A DNA stretch of 64,000 nucleotides from NCBI RefSeq assembly GCF_900109645.1, contig NZ_FOBG01000003.1, positions 432,020 through 496,019 of the forward strand. Direction: 5' to 3'. This DNA comes from Duganella sp. CF402 (GTDB lineage: Bacteria; Pseudomonadota; Gammaproteobacteria; Burkholderiales; Burkholderiaceae_D). The notes under the pieces are model-generated. The model made no database searches, was not told the DNA's origin, and saw only the letters and a list, made by a program, of their open reading frames with translations. Each line of letters begins with the position of its first letter. Position 1 is the first letter of the stretch. The position numbers and the translations under genes were made by a program. Positions 17,278-26,887 of the stretch are shown here, one piece after another.

Positions 17278-18728
17278 GCAGCCAGCAGGCTGTCCGGCAC
17301 ATCCGGCACGTCCGGCAGCCAGGTCTTGAGCCGGTACAGGCGTTGGCGGTAATTGCCTTCCAGCCCGTCCGGTCCGCTGTCGATGGCCTCAAACAGGCGC
17401 ACGATGCGGTCCAGCGCCTGCCGCTCGCGCGCCGTGCGCAGCAGCACCAGGCGGCGCTTGCTGCGGCCGTAGCTGGCGCGGATATCAACCACCAGGCAAT
17501 GGCCCTGGTCGGCCTCCTTCACATCCAGCAGCAACGCTTCCGCCCGGCTCAGGCCGAACAAGGCAGCCAGTTCCAGCCGCGCCGCCAGCAGGGGCTGGCT
17601 TTCCAATAACTCCCGCGTCAGGCAGGTGACGATGCTGGTCATCCAGCTCGCTTCCTTGGGCGCGGCCACCACCCGCATCAGGGCCGCTTCCGCTTCCGCG
17701 CAGCCTTGGGCGGCGGCCTTTTGCAGCCAGTAGGCAGCACGCACGTCGCTGTGTTCGTCGGTGCGGCGGTTGCGCCACGCATACATGCCGCATTCCAGCT
17801 GGGCGCCGCGATGGCCCATCTCCGCCGCCCGTTCCAGATAGGTTTGCGCCTCGGCCACGCAGCGGTGGGAAAACTCCGGTTTCAAATAGATGCGCGACAA
17901 GGCGAACCAGGCCTCCGCCAGCCCCTGCTCGCCGGCCAGCGTCAGCCAGCGAATGGCGCGCTTGAAGTTGACGGCGGCGATGCCGCTGCTCTGGCGCTTG
18001 CCGTCGCCATCCATGCGCGCAAACCACAGGCCCAACGCCAGCTGGGCGTTGCGATCACCGCCCCAGGCCGCCAGTTCGCGGCACTGCTGCAGTTCGGCAT
18101 CCGATGGCGCCAGCAGTTCGGCACAGCGCGCCAGCAACAGCAATTGCTGCGGGCTGGGCAACCAGTCGCCGCCGCGCGCCGCTTCGGCGTCGGGCGGCGC
18201 GGCGGCCAGCAGACGGCGCAGCAACGGCCGCGCCTGCTCCAGGAACAGCGCCGGATCCTGCTGCCACAGTGCGTCCAGCCGCGCATGCTCGGCCGGTGCG
18301 ATGATGTTGTCGGCGCGCCACGCGGACGCTGGCCGGCGCGGCGCGGCGGCACGCTGCGCGCGCACCGGATCCGCCGGCACCGCTGCCGTAGGCGCCAGCG
18401 GCGGCTGTTGCGGCTGTTGCGACTGTTGCAGCAGTTGTTCCAGCACCAGCCCGGCCGGCTCGATGCCGGCCTCGGCGGCGCGTTGGTACCAGCCCACCAC
18501 CTCGGGCAGGCGGTGCACGGCAATTTCGTGGGGAATGTGGCCACCGATCAGGCGCCAGGCTTCGTCGCGCCCCTGTTGGGCGGCGCGGCACAGCCAGTGC
18601 AAGGCGGTCGGGACGTTGAGCGGCAAGCCGGCGCCGCCGAACAAGTACAACTTGCCCAGCGCCAGTTGGCAATCCGCGTCTCCCGCGCGGGCGCCCCGGA
18701 TGATCCCTAACTCTTCTCGATTAGCCAT
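17274..18728 (-). CDS. Sel1-like repeat protein
   Basis: 484 residues. Solvent-type alpha-helical repeats (Sel1, a TPR relative) are visible at about residues 17-60 (ADCQLALGKLYLFGGAGLP, ALHWLCRAAQQGRDEAWRL), and again at about 225-350 (NAQLALGLWFARMDGDG, AIRWLTLAGEQGLAEAWFAL, AQTYLERAAEMGHRGAQLEC, AAYWLQKAAAQGCAEAEAAL). The middle section is rich in Ala, Gln and Pro. No signal peptide or catalytic motif was seen. Such proteins act as scaffolds for protein-protein contacts; the partner is unknown. It is convergent with dapF and divergent from the porin. Confidence 0.8.
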   Translation of the reverse strand: MANREELGIIRGARAGDADCQLALGKLYLFGGAGLPLNVPTALHWLCRAAQQGRDEAWRLIGGHIPHEIAVHRLPEVVGWYQRAAEAGIEPAGLVLEQLLQQSQQPQQPPLAPTAAVPADPVRAQRAAAPRRPASAWRADNIIAPAEHARLDALWQQDPALFLEQARPLLRRLLAAAPPDAEAARGGDWLPSPQQLLLLARCAELLAPSDAELQQCRELAAWGGDRNAQLALGLWFARMDGDGKRQSSGIAAVNFKRAIRWLTLAGEQGLAEAWFALSRIYLKPEFSHRCVAEAQTYLERAAEMGHRGAQLECGMYAWRNRRTDEHSDVRAAYWLQKAAAQGCAEAEAALMRVVAAPKEASWMTSIVTCLTRELLESQPLLAARLELAALFGLSRAEALLLDVKEADQGHCLVVDIRASYGRSKRRLVLLRTARERQALDRIVRLFEAIDSGPDGLEGNYRQRLYRLKTWLPDVPDVPDSLLAA

Positions 18729-19086
18729 CGTCTCTGTGTTATGTACGGACCTTTATGACTTCCAGTGTAACGTGCCATCCACGCCACACCATAGACAATA
18801 TGCGCGCCGCTTTGATCTGGCACAAACGGCGCCCCCCTCCCTCGCCTGTACGCTAGAGCTGTTTTGATTCCCGGAAGAAGCAAAACTGGCCGAAAACGGG
18901 AGAAATGACGTGAGTGACAAGCGTTTCAAAAATACAACAAGAAGCCGGGGTTCTGCGGCTTTCGACCAAAACAAGCCATCACAATCGACCATTCCAGCGC
19001 AATTGAACCGACGAGGAATTAAGGTTCTTAGCAACCGGCGGTCACGCCGTGGCGGGATGTGAATTACACTTATAAAGGAATAACAA
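18729..19086. other. Intergenic region between the Sel1 gene and the porin
   Basis: 358 bp of divergent promoter space, noticeably richer in A and T than its flanks. A leftward reading frame of about 120 codons exists here but lacks a ribosome-binding site and family similarity. A small inverted repeat CGGCG-GTCA-CGCCG (about 19036-19049) and the sequence TAAAGGAA (ribosome-binding site) precede the porin start. No specific regulator site could be assigned. Confidence 0.5.
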
Positions 19087-20139
19087 ATGAAGAAATCTTT
19101 GTTGGCTCTGGCACTCATGGGCGCGTTTTCCGTCGCCCAGGCTCAATCGTCCGTCACGATCTACGGCACGCTGGACGCGGGTGTTTCACGGCGCACGGAT
19201 ACCGACATCACCGCCGTCGGCAAACGCGACAACAATAAACTGGGCTTCCGCGGCGTGGAAGACCTGGGCAGCGGCCTGAAAGCCCTGTTCCAGCTGGAAA
19301 TCCGCTACGAGCCGGACACCGGCGTGATCGAAAGCACCGTGCGTCCGCTGTTCCAGGGCCAGAGCCGCGTCGGCCTGCAGGGCGACTTCGGTACCGTCCG
19401 CCTGGGTCGCGGCCTGACCGCCTTCCAGGAAACCAGCACCTTCTACGAACCGTGGTCGGGCATGCCAGCGGTGGCCGGTTACCAGACCGACCTGCAGGTG
19501 GCCGGCTACACGTCCGACCCGATGAGCGTGGCCGGCAACTCGTTGAACCGCTTCTCCAACGCCGTGTTCTACAACACGCCGGTGATCGGCGGCATCTTCC
19601 AGCTGAACGTCACGGTGGCCACCAAGGAAGCCAACAACAACCCGATCATCATCGGCCGCGGCACGGCCGCCGCGCCGCAATTCCCGGCCAACAGCATGGC
19701 GCCGGTGAATCCGTACTCGGTCAGCGCCACCGTGGGCCAGGGGCCGTTCTCGGCCTACGCCGCGTATGAGCGCAATGCCGTGGCCACCAAGCTGTGGTCG
19801 GTCGGCGCCTACTTCAAACCGATTCCCGACCTCAAGCTGATGGGCTCCTACCAGCGCCAGGACCAGGACTACAGCTTGCCGATCAACCCGATCACCAAAG
19901 CCTGGCTGGTGGGCGCCAACTACACCGTGGGTGCAGGCCTGGTGCGTGCCGGTTACGGCCAGAAGACCCCGGACAATGTGCTGAACAGCGCGGCCATCGC
20001 CAAGACCAAGCAGTTCTCGCTCGGCTACGACTACAACCTGTCGCCGCGCACCTACCTGTACGTGGACGGCGTGCGCAAGAAGCTGACCCCGGCAGCCACC
20101 TTCAATTACTACAGCGTCGGTATCCACCACAACTTCTAA
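19087..20139 (+). CDS. Gram-negative porin (Omp32/OmpC-like trimeric porin)
   Basis: 350 residues. A 16-stranded general diffusion porin of the betaproteobacterial type. The signal peptide is cleaved after VAQA (about residue 20), leaving the diagnostic start QSSVTIYGTLDAGV. Repeated amphipathic strands follow, including LGFRGVEDLGSGLKALFQLE and VGLQGDFGTVRLGR, and the chain ends with the aromatic C-terminal signature SVGIHHNF recognised by the Bam complex. An AAAGGA ribosome-binding site precedes the ATG, and a strong terminator follows. Monocistronic and probably highly expressed. Confidence 0.95.
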   Translation: MKKSLLALALMGAFSVAQAQSSVTIYGTLDAGVSRRTDTDITAVGKRDNNKLGFRGVEDLGSGLKALFQLEIRYEPDTGVIESTVRPLFQGQSRVGLQGDFGTVRLGRGLTAFQETSTFYEPWSGMPAVAGYQTDLQVAGYTSDPMSVAGNSLNRFSNAVFYNTPVIGGIFQLNVTVATKEANNNPIIIGRGTAAAPQFPANSMAPVNPYSVSATVGQGPFSAYAAYERNAVATKLWSVGAYFKPIPDLKLMGSYQRQDQDYSLPINPITKAWLVGANYTVGAGLVRAGYGQKTPDNVLNSAAIAKTKQFSLGYDYNLSPRTYLYVDGVRKKLTPAATFNYYSVGIHHNF

Positions 20140-20158
20140 GAACGTGCGTGGCGGAATG

Positions 20159-20190
20159 ACGGGCATGGGACACCATGCCCGTTTTTTTTC
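20159..20190 (+). terminator. Rho-independent terminator of the porin gene
   Basis: Arms GGGCATGG (20161-20168) and CCATGCCC (20173-20180) with loop GACA, extended by AC/GT, are followed by a run of eight T residues. It lies about 20 bp past the porin stop. Confidence 0.93.
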
Positions 20191-20230
20191 GTTTAGAATT
20201 GCACTTCAATCTAGCCTACCAAGTACTTCA

Positions 20231-20899
20231 ATGACCTCCCCACTGGACTCCAACGCCGTCGCCCAATACCTGACCGATCATCCGCATTTCTTCGAAGAGC
20301 ATGCCGAGTTGCTGGGAGAAATCAAACTGACCAGTCCGCTGGCCGGCCGCGCGGTGTCGCTGCAGGAACGCCAGATGGAAGTGCTGCGCGACAAGTACAA
20401 GGCGCTGGAACTGCGCATGCACAACCTGATGCGCCTGGCGTCGGAAAACGAAGCCATCGCCAACAAGTTCCACCGCTGGACCCAGATCCTGCTGCAATCG
20501 GAAGACGTGGGCTCGATGCCGCACGCCGTCACCAGCGGCCTGAAAAGCGCGTTCGACGTGCCGCAAGCCACGCTGCGCATCTGGGGCACCGCGCCGGACT
20601 ACCGCGACGAATGGTTCGTCAAAGGCGTGTCGGACGACGCGCGCATCTTCGCCAACAGCCTGCTGGCCCCGTACTGCGGCGCCAACAAGGACTTCGAGGC
20701 GGTGCGCTGGCTGGACGATCCGGCTGCCGTGGTGTCGACCGTCATCATCCCGCTGCGCAAGCAGGGCGACAAGCAAGCCTTCGGCCTGCTGATCATGGGC
20801 TCGCAGGACGCCAACCGCTTCACCTCGCTGATGGCGACCGACTTCCTGGTCCACATCGGCGAAACCTCCAGCACCGCGCTGGCCTGGCTGCTGGCCTGA
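20231..20899 (+). CDS. DUF484 family protein (GAF-like)
   Basis: 222 residues. The N-terminal segment VAQYLTDHPHFFEEHAELL (residues 9-27) and the coiled region SLQERQMEVLRDKYKALELR lead into a GAF-like domain. DUF484 proteins are regularly encoded just before xerC in proteobacteria, as here (10 bp apart), and in many genomes after dapF; their biochemical role is not established. The ATG at 20231 begins MTSPLDSNAV. A regulatory or chromosome-resolution role with XerC is only suggested by linkage. Confidence 0.9.
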   Translation: MTSPLDSNAVAQYLTDHPHFFEEHAELLGEIKLTSPLAGRAVSLQERQMEVLRDKYKALELRMHNLMRLASENEAIANKFHRWTQILLQSEDVGSMPHAVTSGLKSAFDVPQATLRIWGTAPDYRDEWFVKGVSDDARIFANSLLAPYCGANKDFEAVRWLDDPAAVVSTVIIPLRKQGDKQAFGLLIMGSQDANRFTSLMATDFLVHIGETSSTALAWLLA

Positions 20900-20909
20900 G
20901 GCCGACGCC

Positions 20910-21845
20910 ATGAGCGACGCTCCAGACAGCAAGCTGGCCTGGATCGACGCCTATCTGGCCCACCTGCGCGGCGTGCGGCAGCTGTCCGCCCACACGGTTG
21001 CCGCCTACGCCCGCGACTTGCAGGAGTTGGCAACGCTGTCGGGCGCGGTCGAGTGGACCCGCATCGACCAGCACGCCATCCGCCGCCTGACCGCCAAGCT
21101 GCACGCGCAGCAACTCGATCCCCGTTCGATCGCCCGCAAGCTGTCCAGCTGGCGCGGCTTTTTCAACTGGCTCGGCGAGCACACGCCACTGGCAGCCAAC
21201 CCGGTGCAAGGCGTGCGCGCGCCGAAACGCGCCAAGACCCTGCCGCGCGCGTTGTCGGTGGACGACGCGGTGCAATTGGTGGCGCCGTCGCGCCCGGTGG
21301 CCGGCGCCGCGCCCGAGCCGGCCGAGCTGTGCAACCGCGCCATGTTCGAACTGTTGTATTCCAGCGGCTTGCGGGTGTCCGAGCTGGCCGGGCTGGACGT
21401 CATGCCCGCCAAGGACAGCCTGGGCTGGGTGGAGGCCGGCAACCGTGAGGTGATCGTCACCGGCAAGGGCAACAAGCGCCGCACGGTGCCGGTCGGCCAG
21501 GCCGCGCTCGACGCGCTGCAGGCCTGGCTGGCGGTGCGCCCGGTGCCCAGCGACGGCAGCAACGCGCTGTTCCTGAGCGCGCGCGGCAGCCGCGTCTCGC
21601 CGCGCGTGATCCAGCAGCGCCTGCAGACCCACGGCGTGGCGCACGGCGCGCCGGTGCACGTCCACCCGCACATGCTGCGCCACTCGTTCGCCTCGCACGT
21701 GCTGCAATCCTCGGGCGACTTGCGGGCGGTGCAGGAAATGCTGGGCCACGCCAGCATCAGCTCGACCCAGGTCTACACCGCGCTGGACTTCCAGCACCTG
21801 GCCGAGGTCTACGACAAAGCCCATCCGCGCGCTAAACTGAAGTAA
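20910..21845 (+). CDS. xerC: Tyrosine recombinase XerC
   Basis: 311 residues. Works with XerD at dif to resolve chromosome dimers. A SAM-like core-binding domain (residues 8-95) is followed by the catalytic domain with all active-site positions: Arg in YSSGLRVSEL (about 154), Lys in GKGNKRRTVP (about 187), HMLRHSFASH (about 253-262, His and Arg), LGHAS (about 279) and the nucleophile Tyr in STQVYTALDF (about 289). The genomic setting after a DUF484 gene is the usual one for xerC, which separates it from phage integrases. Confidence 0.95.
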   Translation: MSDAPDSKLAWIDAYLAHLRGVRQLSAHTVAAYARDLQELATLSGAVEWTRIDQHAIRRLTAKLHAQQLDPRSIARKLSSWRGFFNWLGEHTPLAANPVQGVRAPKRAKTLPRALSVDDAVQLVAPSRPVAGAAPEPAELCNRAMFELLYSSGLRVSELAGLDVMPAKDSLGWVEAGNREVIVTGKGNKRRTVPVGQAALDALQAWLAVRPVPSDGSNALFLSARGSRVSPRVIQQRLQTHGVAHGAPVHVHPHMLRHSFASHVLQSSGDLRAVQEMLGHASISSTQVYTALDFQHLAEVYDKAHPRAKLK

Positions 21846-21950
21846 ATCCGGGCAGCGCGTACTGATATTGCTCAATCAGGCGAATTGCTAGCGCGGCAAA
21901 AATTCCGGCATAATCGCCCGATTGCATTGACGCATTTTGAAAACAACGAC

Positions 21951-23018
21951 ATGGCTATGATTCCGACCACCATCCTCACCGGCTTCCTCGGCGCCGGCAA
22001 GACCACGCTGCTCAACCGCATCCTGCAGGAAGAGCATGGCATGCGCATTGCCGTCATCGAAAACGAATTCGGCCAGGAAAACATCGACAACGAAATCCTG
22101 GTGCAAGACACCGGCGAGCAGATCGTGGAAATGAACAACGGCTGCATCTGCTGCACCGTGCGCGGCGACCTGATCGTGGCCCTCAGCAACCTGGCGCAAA
22201 AGCGCGAAGCCGGCGAGATCCAGTTCGACCGCGTGGTGATCGAGACTACCGGCCTGGCCAATCCCGGCCCGGTGGCGCAGACCTTCTTCGTCGACGAGGA
22301 AGTGGGCGCTCACTATATGCTGGACGCCGTGGTCACGGTGGTGGACGCCCGCCACGCGATGGCGCAGCTGGACCAGCACGAGGAAGCCCAGCGCCAGGTC
22401 GGTTTCGCCGACAAGCTGCTGCTGTCCAAGACCGACCTGGTCAGCGAGCAGGAACTGGACGCCCTGACCGCCCGCCTGAGCCGCATCAACCCGCGCGCGC
22501 CGATCAGCAAGTCCGATTTCGGCCGCGCTCCGATCAGCGAAGTACTGGACCTGAAGGGCTTCAACCTCAACGACAAGCTCGAGCTGGACCCGGACTTCCT
22601 GCTGACCGACCAGACCCACGAGGAAGGCCATGTGCACGACGAGCACTGCGGCCATGAGCATCACCACCACGAGCATGATGAGCACTGCGATCACCACGAC
22701 CATCATCACGGCCACCACACCGACGATATCGCGGCGTTTGTGTTCAAAAGCAACCGTCCGTTCGACACCGCCAAGCTGGACGAGTTCCTCGGCGGCCTGG
22801 TCAATGTCTACGGTCCTCGCATGCTGCGCTACAAAGGCGTATTGTTCATGAAAGACGCCGACCGCAAGGTGGTGTTCCAGGGCGTGCACCAGATCATGGG
22901 CAGCGACCTCGGCGCCAAATGGGGAGAAAACGACGTTCCTGGCAGCAAAATGGTATTTATCGGTAAAAATCTGCCCAAAGACATCTTTATTAGCGGTTTA
23001 GAACAATGTCTGGTATAA
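21951..23018 (+). CDS. COG0523 / CobW-family GTP-binding metallochaperone
   Basis: 355 residues. A G3E GTPase with Walker A GFLGAGKTTLL (residues 10-20), the metal-binding C-x-C-C in NNGCICCTVRGDL (about 62-74), and GTP base contacts around SKTDLV. A histidine-rich segment (about residues 222-258) carries runs such as HEHHHHEHDEHCDHHDHHH before the CobW C-terminal domain. This architecture fits zinc or cobalt chaperones of the YjiA/ZNG1 type. It stands 69 bp upstream of dksA. No Zur box was recognised upstream, so zinc-starvation control is not supported by the visible promoter. An alternative ATG lies two codons downstream. Confidence 0.9.
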   Translation: MAMIPTTILTGFLGAGKTTLLNRILQEEHGMRIAVIENEFGQENIDNEILVQDTGEQIVEMNNGCICCTVRGDLIVALSNLAQKREAGEIQFDRVVIETTGLANPGPVAQTFFVDEEVGAHYMLDAVVTVVDARHAMAQLDQHEEAQRQVGFADKLLLSKTDLVSEQELDALTARLSRINPRAPISKSDFGRAPISEVLDLKGFNLNDKLELDPDFLLTDQTHEEGHVHDEHCGHEHHHHEHDEHCDHHDHHHGHHTDDIAAFVFKSNRPFDTAKLDEFLGGLVNVYGPRMLRYKGVLFMKDADRKVVFQGVHQIMGSDLGAKWGENDVPGSKMVFIGKNLPKDIFISGLEQCLV

Positions 23019-23087
23019 ACTATCCGGGTTTTACAAATCCGGGCTGATTACTGTTCCAACTCTGTCGTATCGAAGGTAAGCGAAGTT

Positions 23088-23534
23088 ATGACCAAAACTA
23101 ATAAATCGACCCCCGCAGCCCCTGAGCGCCTCCTGACCGAAGAAGAAATTCTGAAGATGGACGACAAGGATTACATGAATCCTGCGCAGATGGCTTTCTT
23201 CAAGGCGAAGCTGCAATCCCTGGAAAAAGAGCTGCTCAAGAACGCTGGCGAAACCACCGAACACCTGCGCGAAACCGTGCTGGTGCCGGATCCGGCCGAC
23301 CGCGCCACCATCGAAGAAGAGCATGCGCTGGAACTGCGCACCCGCGACCGCGAGCGCAAGCTGCTGAAGAAGGTGCAGCAATCGATCGTGGCGATCGACA
23401 ACAACGACTATGGCTGGTGCGAAGAAACCGGCGAGCCGATCGGCATTCCCCGCCTGATCGCGCGCCCGACCGCCACCCTGTCGCTGGAAGCGCAGCAGCG
23501 CCGCGAACTGAAGCAAAAGCTGTACGGCGACTGA
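23088..23534 (+). CDS. dksA: RNA polymerase-binding protein DksA, cysteine-poor form
   Basis: 148 residues. Binds the secondary channel of RNA polymerase and, with ppGpp, tunes rRNA and amino acid promoters. The coiled coil spans about residues 30-105, with the DksA tip-type acidic motif in VPDPADRATIEEE. The C-terminal domain reads YGWCEETGEPIGIPRLIARP and then LSLEAQQRRELKQ. Of the four zinc-binding cysteines of the E. coli protein only one (about residue 111) remains, so the globular domain must fold without zinc. This state is known for P. aeruginosa DksA2 and appears usual in beta- and alphaproteobacterial DksA. A terminator follows. Confidence 0.92.
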   Translation: MTKTNKSTPAAPERLLTEEEILKMDDKDYMNPAQMAFFKAKLQSLEKELLKNAGETTEHLRETVLVPDPADRATIEEEHALELRTRDRERKLLKKVQQSIVAIDNNDYGWCEETGEPIGIPRLIARPTATLSLEAQQRRELKQKLYGD

Positions 23535-23552
23535 TTCCGCCGCTCCCACAAG

Positions 23553-23583
23553 AAGCACGCGCCTCACCCCGCGTGCTTTTTTT
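23553..23583 (+). terminator. Rho-independent terminator of dksA
   Basis: Arms AAGCACGC (23553-23560) and GCGTGCTT (23571-23578) with a 10-nt loop are followed by a T-run of about seven. It sits 19 bp past the dksA stop and 20 bp before the start of the STAS gene. Confidence 0.9.
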
Positions 23584-23602
23584 ACGGCTACACTACGCTG
23601 CT

Positions 23603-24907
23603 ATGGGATTGTTCTCACTCTTCAAGAAGGCCGACACGCTGCCGCCGCTCACCGACGATGAGCAGGCGCGGCTGGCCGCCAACAGCGAAGCGGAACGCGT
23701 GAGCCAGGCCGCGCGCCAGCGCGAGATCGCCCGCGCCACGGCCATGAAGATCGACGCCATTGAATCGGCGATGGCGGCCGACATTTTCAACCTGCCGGAG
23801 CCGGCCTGGGGCAGCCAGCGGCCGCCGCGCCCGCCGCGCGAGGCCGGCGATGACGACTTCGGCGACCTGCCCACCACCCTGCTGCTGGCCGACGACGCGC
23901 TGCCGCTGGCCGCCGTCGACGACAACGCGCCGGCGGTAGAGGAAATCGCTATCCTGTACGCCAACGGCCAGTCCGCCGTGGCGCAGCAGATGTTGACCGC
24001 CGCCGTGGCCGACACTGCCGGCCACGGCGGCGACCGCAGCGCCTGGTGGATGCTGTTCGACCTGTACCAGGCCAGCGGCCAGCAAGACGCCTTCGACAAC
24101 CTGTCGATCGACTACGCCAGCACCTTTGAAACTTCGCCGCCGCCGTGGCAGGCGCCGGCCGCGCTGGCGGCCGCCTCGCCCGGCTGGGCCGGGCTGACCC
24201 CAACCGAATCCTTCAGCGGCGTGCTGGGCCCGCATATCGCGCCGCAGCTGGAGCGCCTGCGCGCGCTGGCTGGCGACAACCCGGTGCTGCGGCTGGAATT
24301 CAGCCGCGTGGCGGCGGTCAACGCCGACGGCGCCGCCCTGCTGCTCGACACCCTGCGCCAGCTGCAACAGCAGCAGCGTGAACTGATCCTGGTGGGCGCG
24401 GCCGCCCTCACCGCCCAGATCCGCGCCAGCCTGGCCATCGGCCGCCGTGACGAGGGCGAAGCGGTGTGGCTGCTGTTGCTGGAACTGTTGCAGCTGCAAA
24501 ACCGCGAGAAGGAATTCGAGCAGATCAGCATGGACTACTGCGTGACCTTCGAAGTCTCGCCGCCCTCGTTCACACCGCCGCACAAGGTGGCGATGGCGCC
24601 TGCGCAACACGTACCGGCCTCGCCCGACCGTTTCATGTTGCCGCCGATCATAGAACATCAACTTGGTCCTTTGCTGCCGGCCATCCAGCAGTATGCTGAA
24701 CAGTATCCGGCGCTGGTGTTCGACTGCTCGCGCCTGATGCGCATCGACTACGCCTGCGCCATTCAGCTACACTCTGCATTGCAGGAACTGGCTGCCGGCA
24801 CAGAAGGCCGCAAGATCGCCTTCCGCGACGTGAACCACCTGGTCGCCGCGCTGCTGCGGCTGCTCGGCTATGCCAACCTGGCAAGAATCTATCCCCACAA
24901 GTACTGA
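23603..24907 (+). CDS. Protein with two tandem STAS-like domains
   Basis: 434 residues, cytoplasmic. After a short start (MGLFSLFKKADTLPPLTDDE) and a low-complexity Ala/Pro/Asp section, the chain shows an internal duplication. One copy has WWMLFDLYQASGQQDAFDNL with IDYASTFETSPPPW, then a STAS block LRLEFSRVAAVNADGAALLL. The second copy has WLLLLELLQLQNREKEFEQI with MDYCVTFEVSPPSF, then LVFDCSRLMRIDYACAIQLH and a C-terminal LLGYANLARIYPHKY. STAS domains are found in anti-sigma-factor antagonists and in lipid-asymmetry (MlaB) proteins. The conserved phosphorylatable serine is not evident, so a switch role is uncertain. It stands between dksA and hslVU. Confidence 0.78.
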   Translation: MGLFSLFKKADTLPPLTDDEQARLAANSEAERVSQAARQREIARATAMKIDAIESAMAADIFNLPEPAWGSQRPPRPPREAGDDDFGDLPTTLLLADDALPLAAVDDNAPAVEEIAILYANGQSAVAQQMLTAAVADTAGHGGDRSAWWMLFDLYQASGQQDAFDNLSIDYASTFETSPPPWQAPAALAAASPGWAGLTPTESFSGVLGPHIAPQLERLRALAGDNPVLRLEFSRVAAVNADGAALLLDTLRQLQQQQRELILVGAAALTAQIRASLAIGRRDEGEAVWLLLLELLQLQNREKEFEQISMDYCVTFEVSPPSFTPPHKVAMAPAQHVPASPDRFMLPPIIEHQLGPLLPAIQQYAEQYPALVFDCSRLMRIDYACAIQLHSALQELAAGTEGRKIAFRDVNHLVAALLRLLGYANLARIYPHKY

Positions 24908-24935
24908 CTTGCATTTTTAGTTCCCGGCCCCACTT
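24908..24935 (+). promoter_or_regulatory. Candidate sigma-32 (heat-shock) promoter for hslVU
   Basis: CTTGCA (24908-24913), a 14-nt spacer and CCCCACTT (24928-24935) match the heat-shock consensus CTTGAA-N13-17-CCCCATNT at nearly all positions. It begins directly after the stop codon of the STAS gene and about 40 bp before the hslV start. hslVU is a classic sigma-32 regulon member. Confidence 0.6.
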
Positions 24936-24974
24936 TTCAGTCTTGAGGCTCTGCATCATTACTTTGAGGTAACT

Positions 24975-25513
24975 ATGGAACAATTTCACGGCACCACCAT
25001 CCTGTGCGTGCGTCGCGGCAAGCAAGTCGCGCTGGGCGGCGACGGCCAGGTAACGCTGGGCAATATCGTCATGAAGGGCACGGCCCGCAAAGTGCGCAAG
25101 GTGTACCAGGGCAAGGTGCTGGTCGGCTTCGCCGGCGGCACCGCCGACGCCTTCACCCTGCTCGACCGCTTCGAGGGCAAGCTGGAAAAACACCAGGGCA
25201 ATCTGCTGCGCGCCTCGGTCGAGCTGGCCAAGGACTGGCGCACCGACCGCGTGCTGCGCCGCCTGGAAGCGATGCTGCTGGTGGCCGACGCCGAGTCCAC
25301 GCTGGTGATCACCGGCAATGGCGACGTGCTGGAGCCGGAAGATGGCGTGGGCGCCATCGGCTCGGGCGGCACCTACGCGCAATCGGCCGCCAAGGCGCTG
25401 GTCGAAAACACGGAACTGTCGCCATCGGAAGTGGTCAAAAAATCGCTGACCATCGCCGGGGAGCTGTGCATCTACACCAATCTGAACCACATCATTGAGA
25501 CACTGGACCCAGC

Positions 25514-25517
<4 letters not shown>
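24975..25517 (+). CDS. hslV: ATP-dependent protease subunit HslV (ClpQ)
   Basis: 180 residues. Proteasome-like peptidase that forms a double hexameric ring and works with HslU. The N-terminal nucleophile threonine lies in FHGTTILCVRRG, so a short propeptide of about six residues must be removed; GGDGQVTLG, VGFAGGTADAFTLLDRFE and AIGSGGTYAQSAA are family motifs. The ATG at 24975 is preceded by TGAGGTAAC. It overlaps hslU by 4 bp and is preceded by a sigma-32-like promoter. Confidence 0.96.
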
Positions 25518-26848
<1,331 letters not shown>

Positions 26849-26856
26849 AACCTTCG

Positions 26857-26880
26857 GCGGGCGCCGGTCGTGGCGCCCGC
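26857..26880. terminator. Inverted repeat between hslU and the outer-membrane barrel gene
   Basis: Perfect 9-bp GC arms GCGGGCGCC and GGCGCCCGC around GGTCGT lie in the 39 bp between convergent genes. There is no strong T-run on either side (leftward it is followed later by GGTTTT), so termination efficiency is uncertain. The position between two converging stops suggests a shared terminator. Confidence 0.55.
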
Positions 26881-26887
26881 TCTCAGG

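Noticed and set aside
18753..19118. Leftward 121-codon open frame in the porin upstream region
   Set aside because: It overlaps the porin start, lacks a ribosome-binding site and shows no domain; the region is better explained as promoter space.
21846..21950. Zur-box search before the COG0523 GTPase gene
   Set aside because: No sequence resembling the A/T-rich Zur palindrome was found by eye, so zinc-repression was not annotated.
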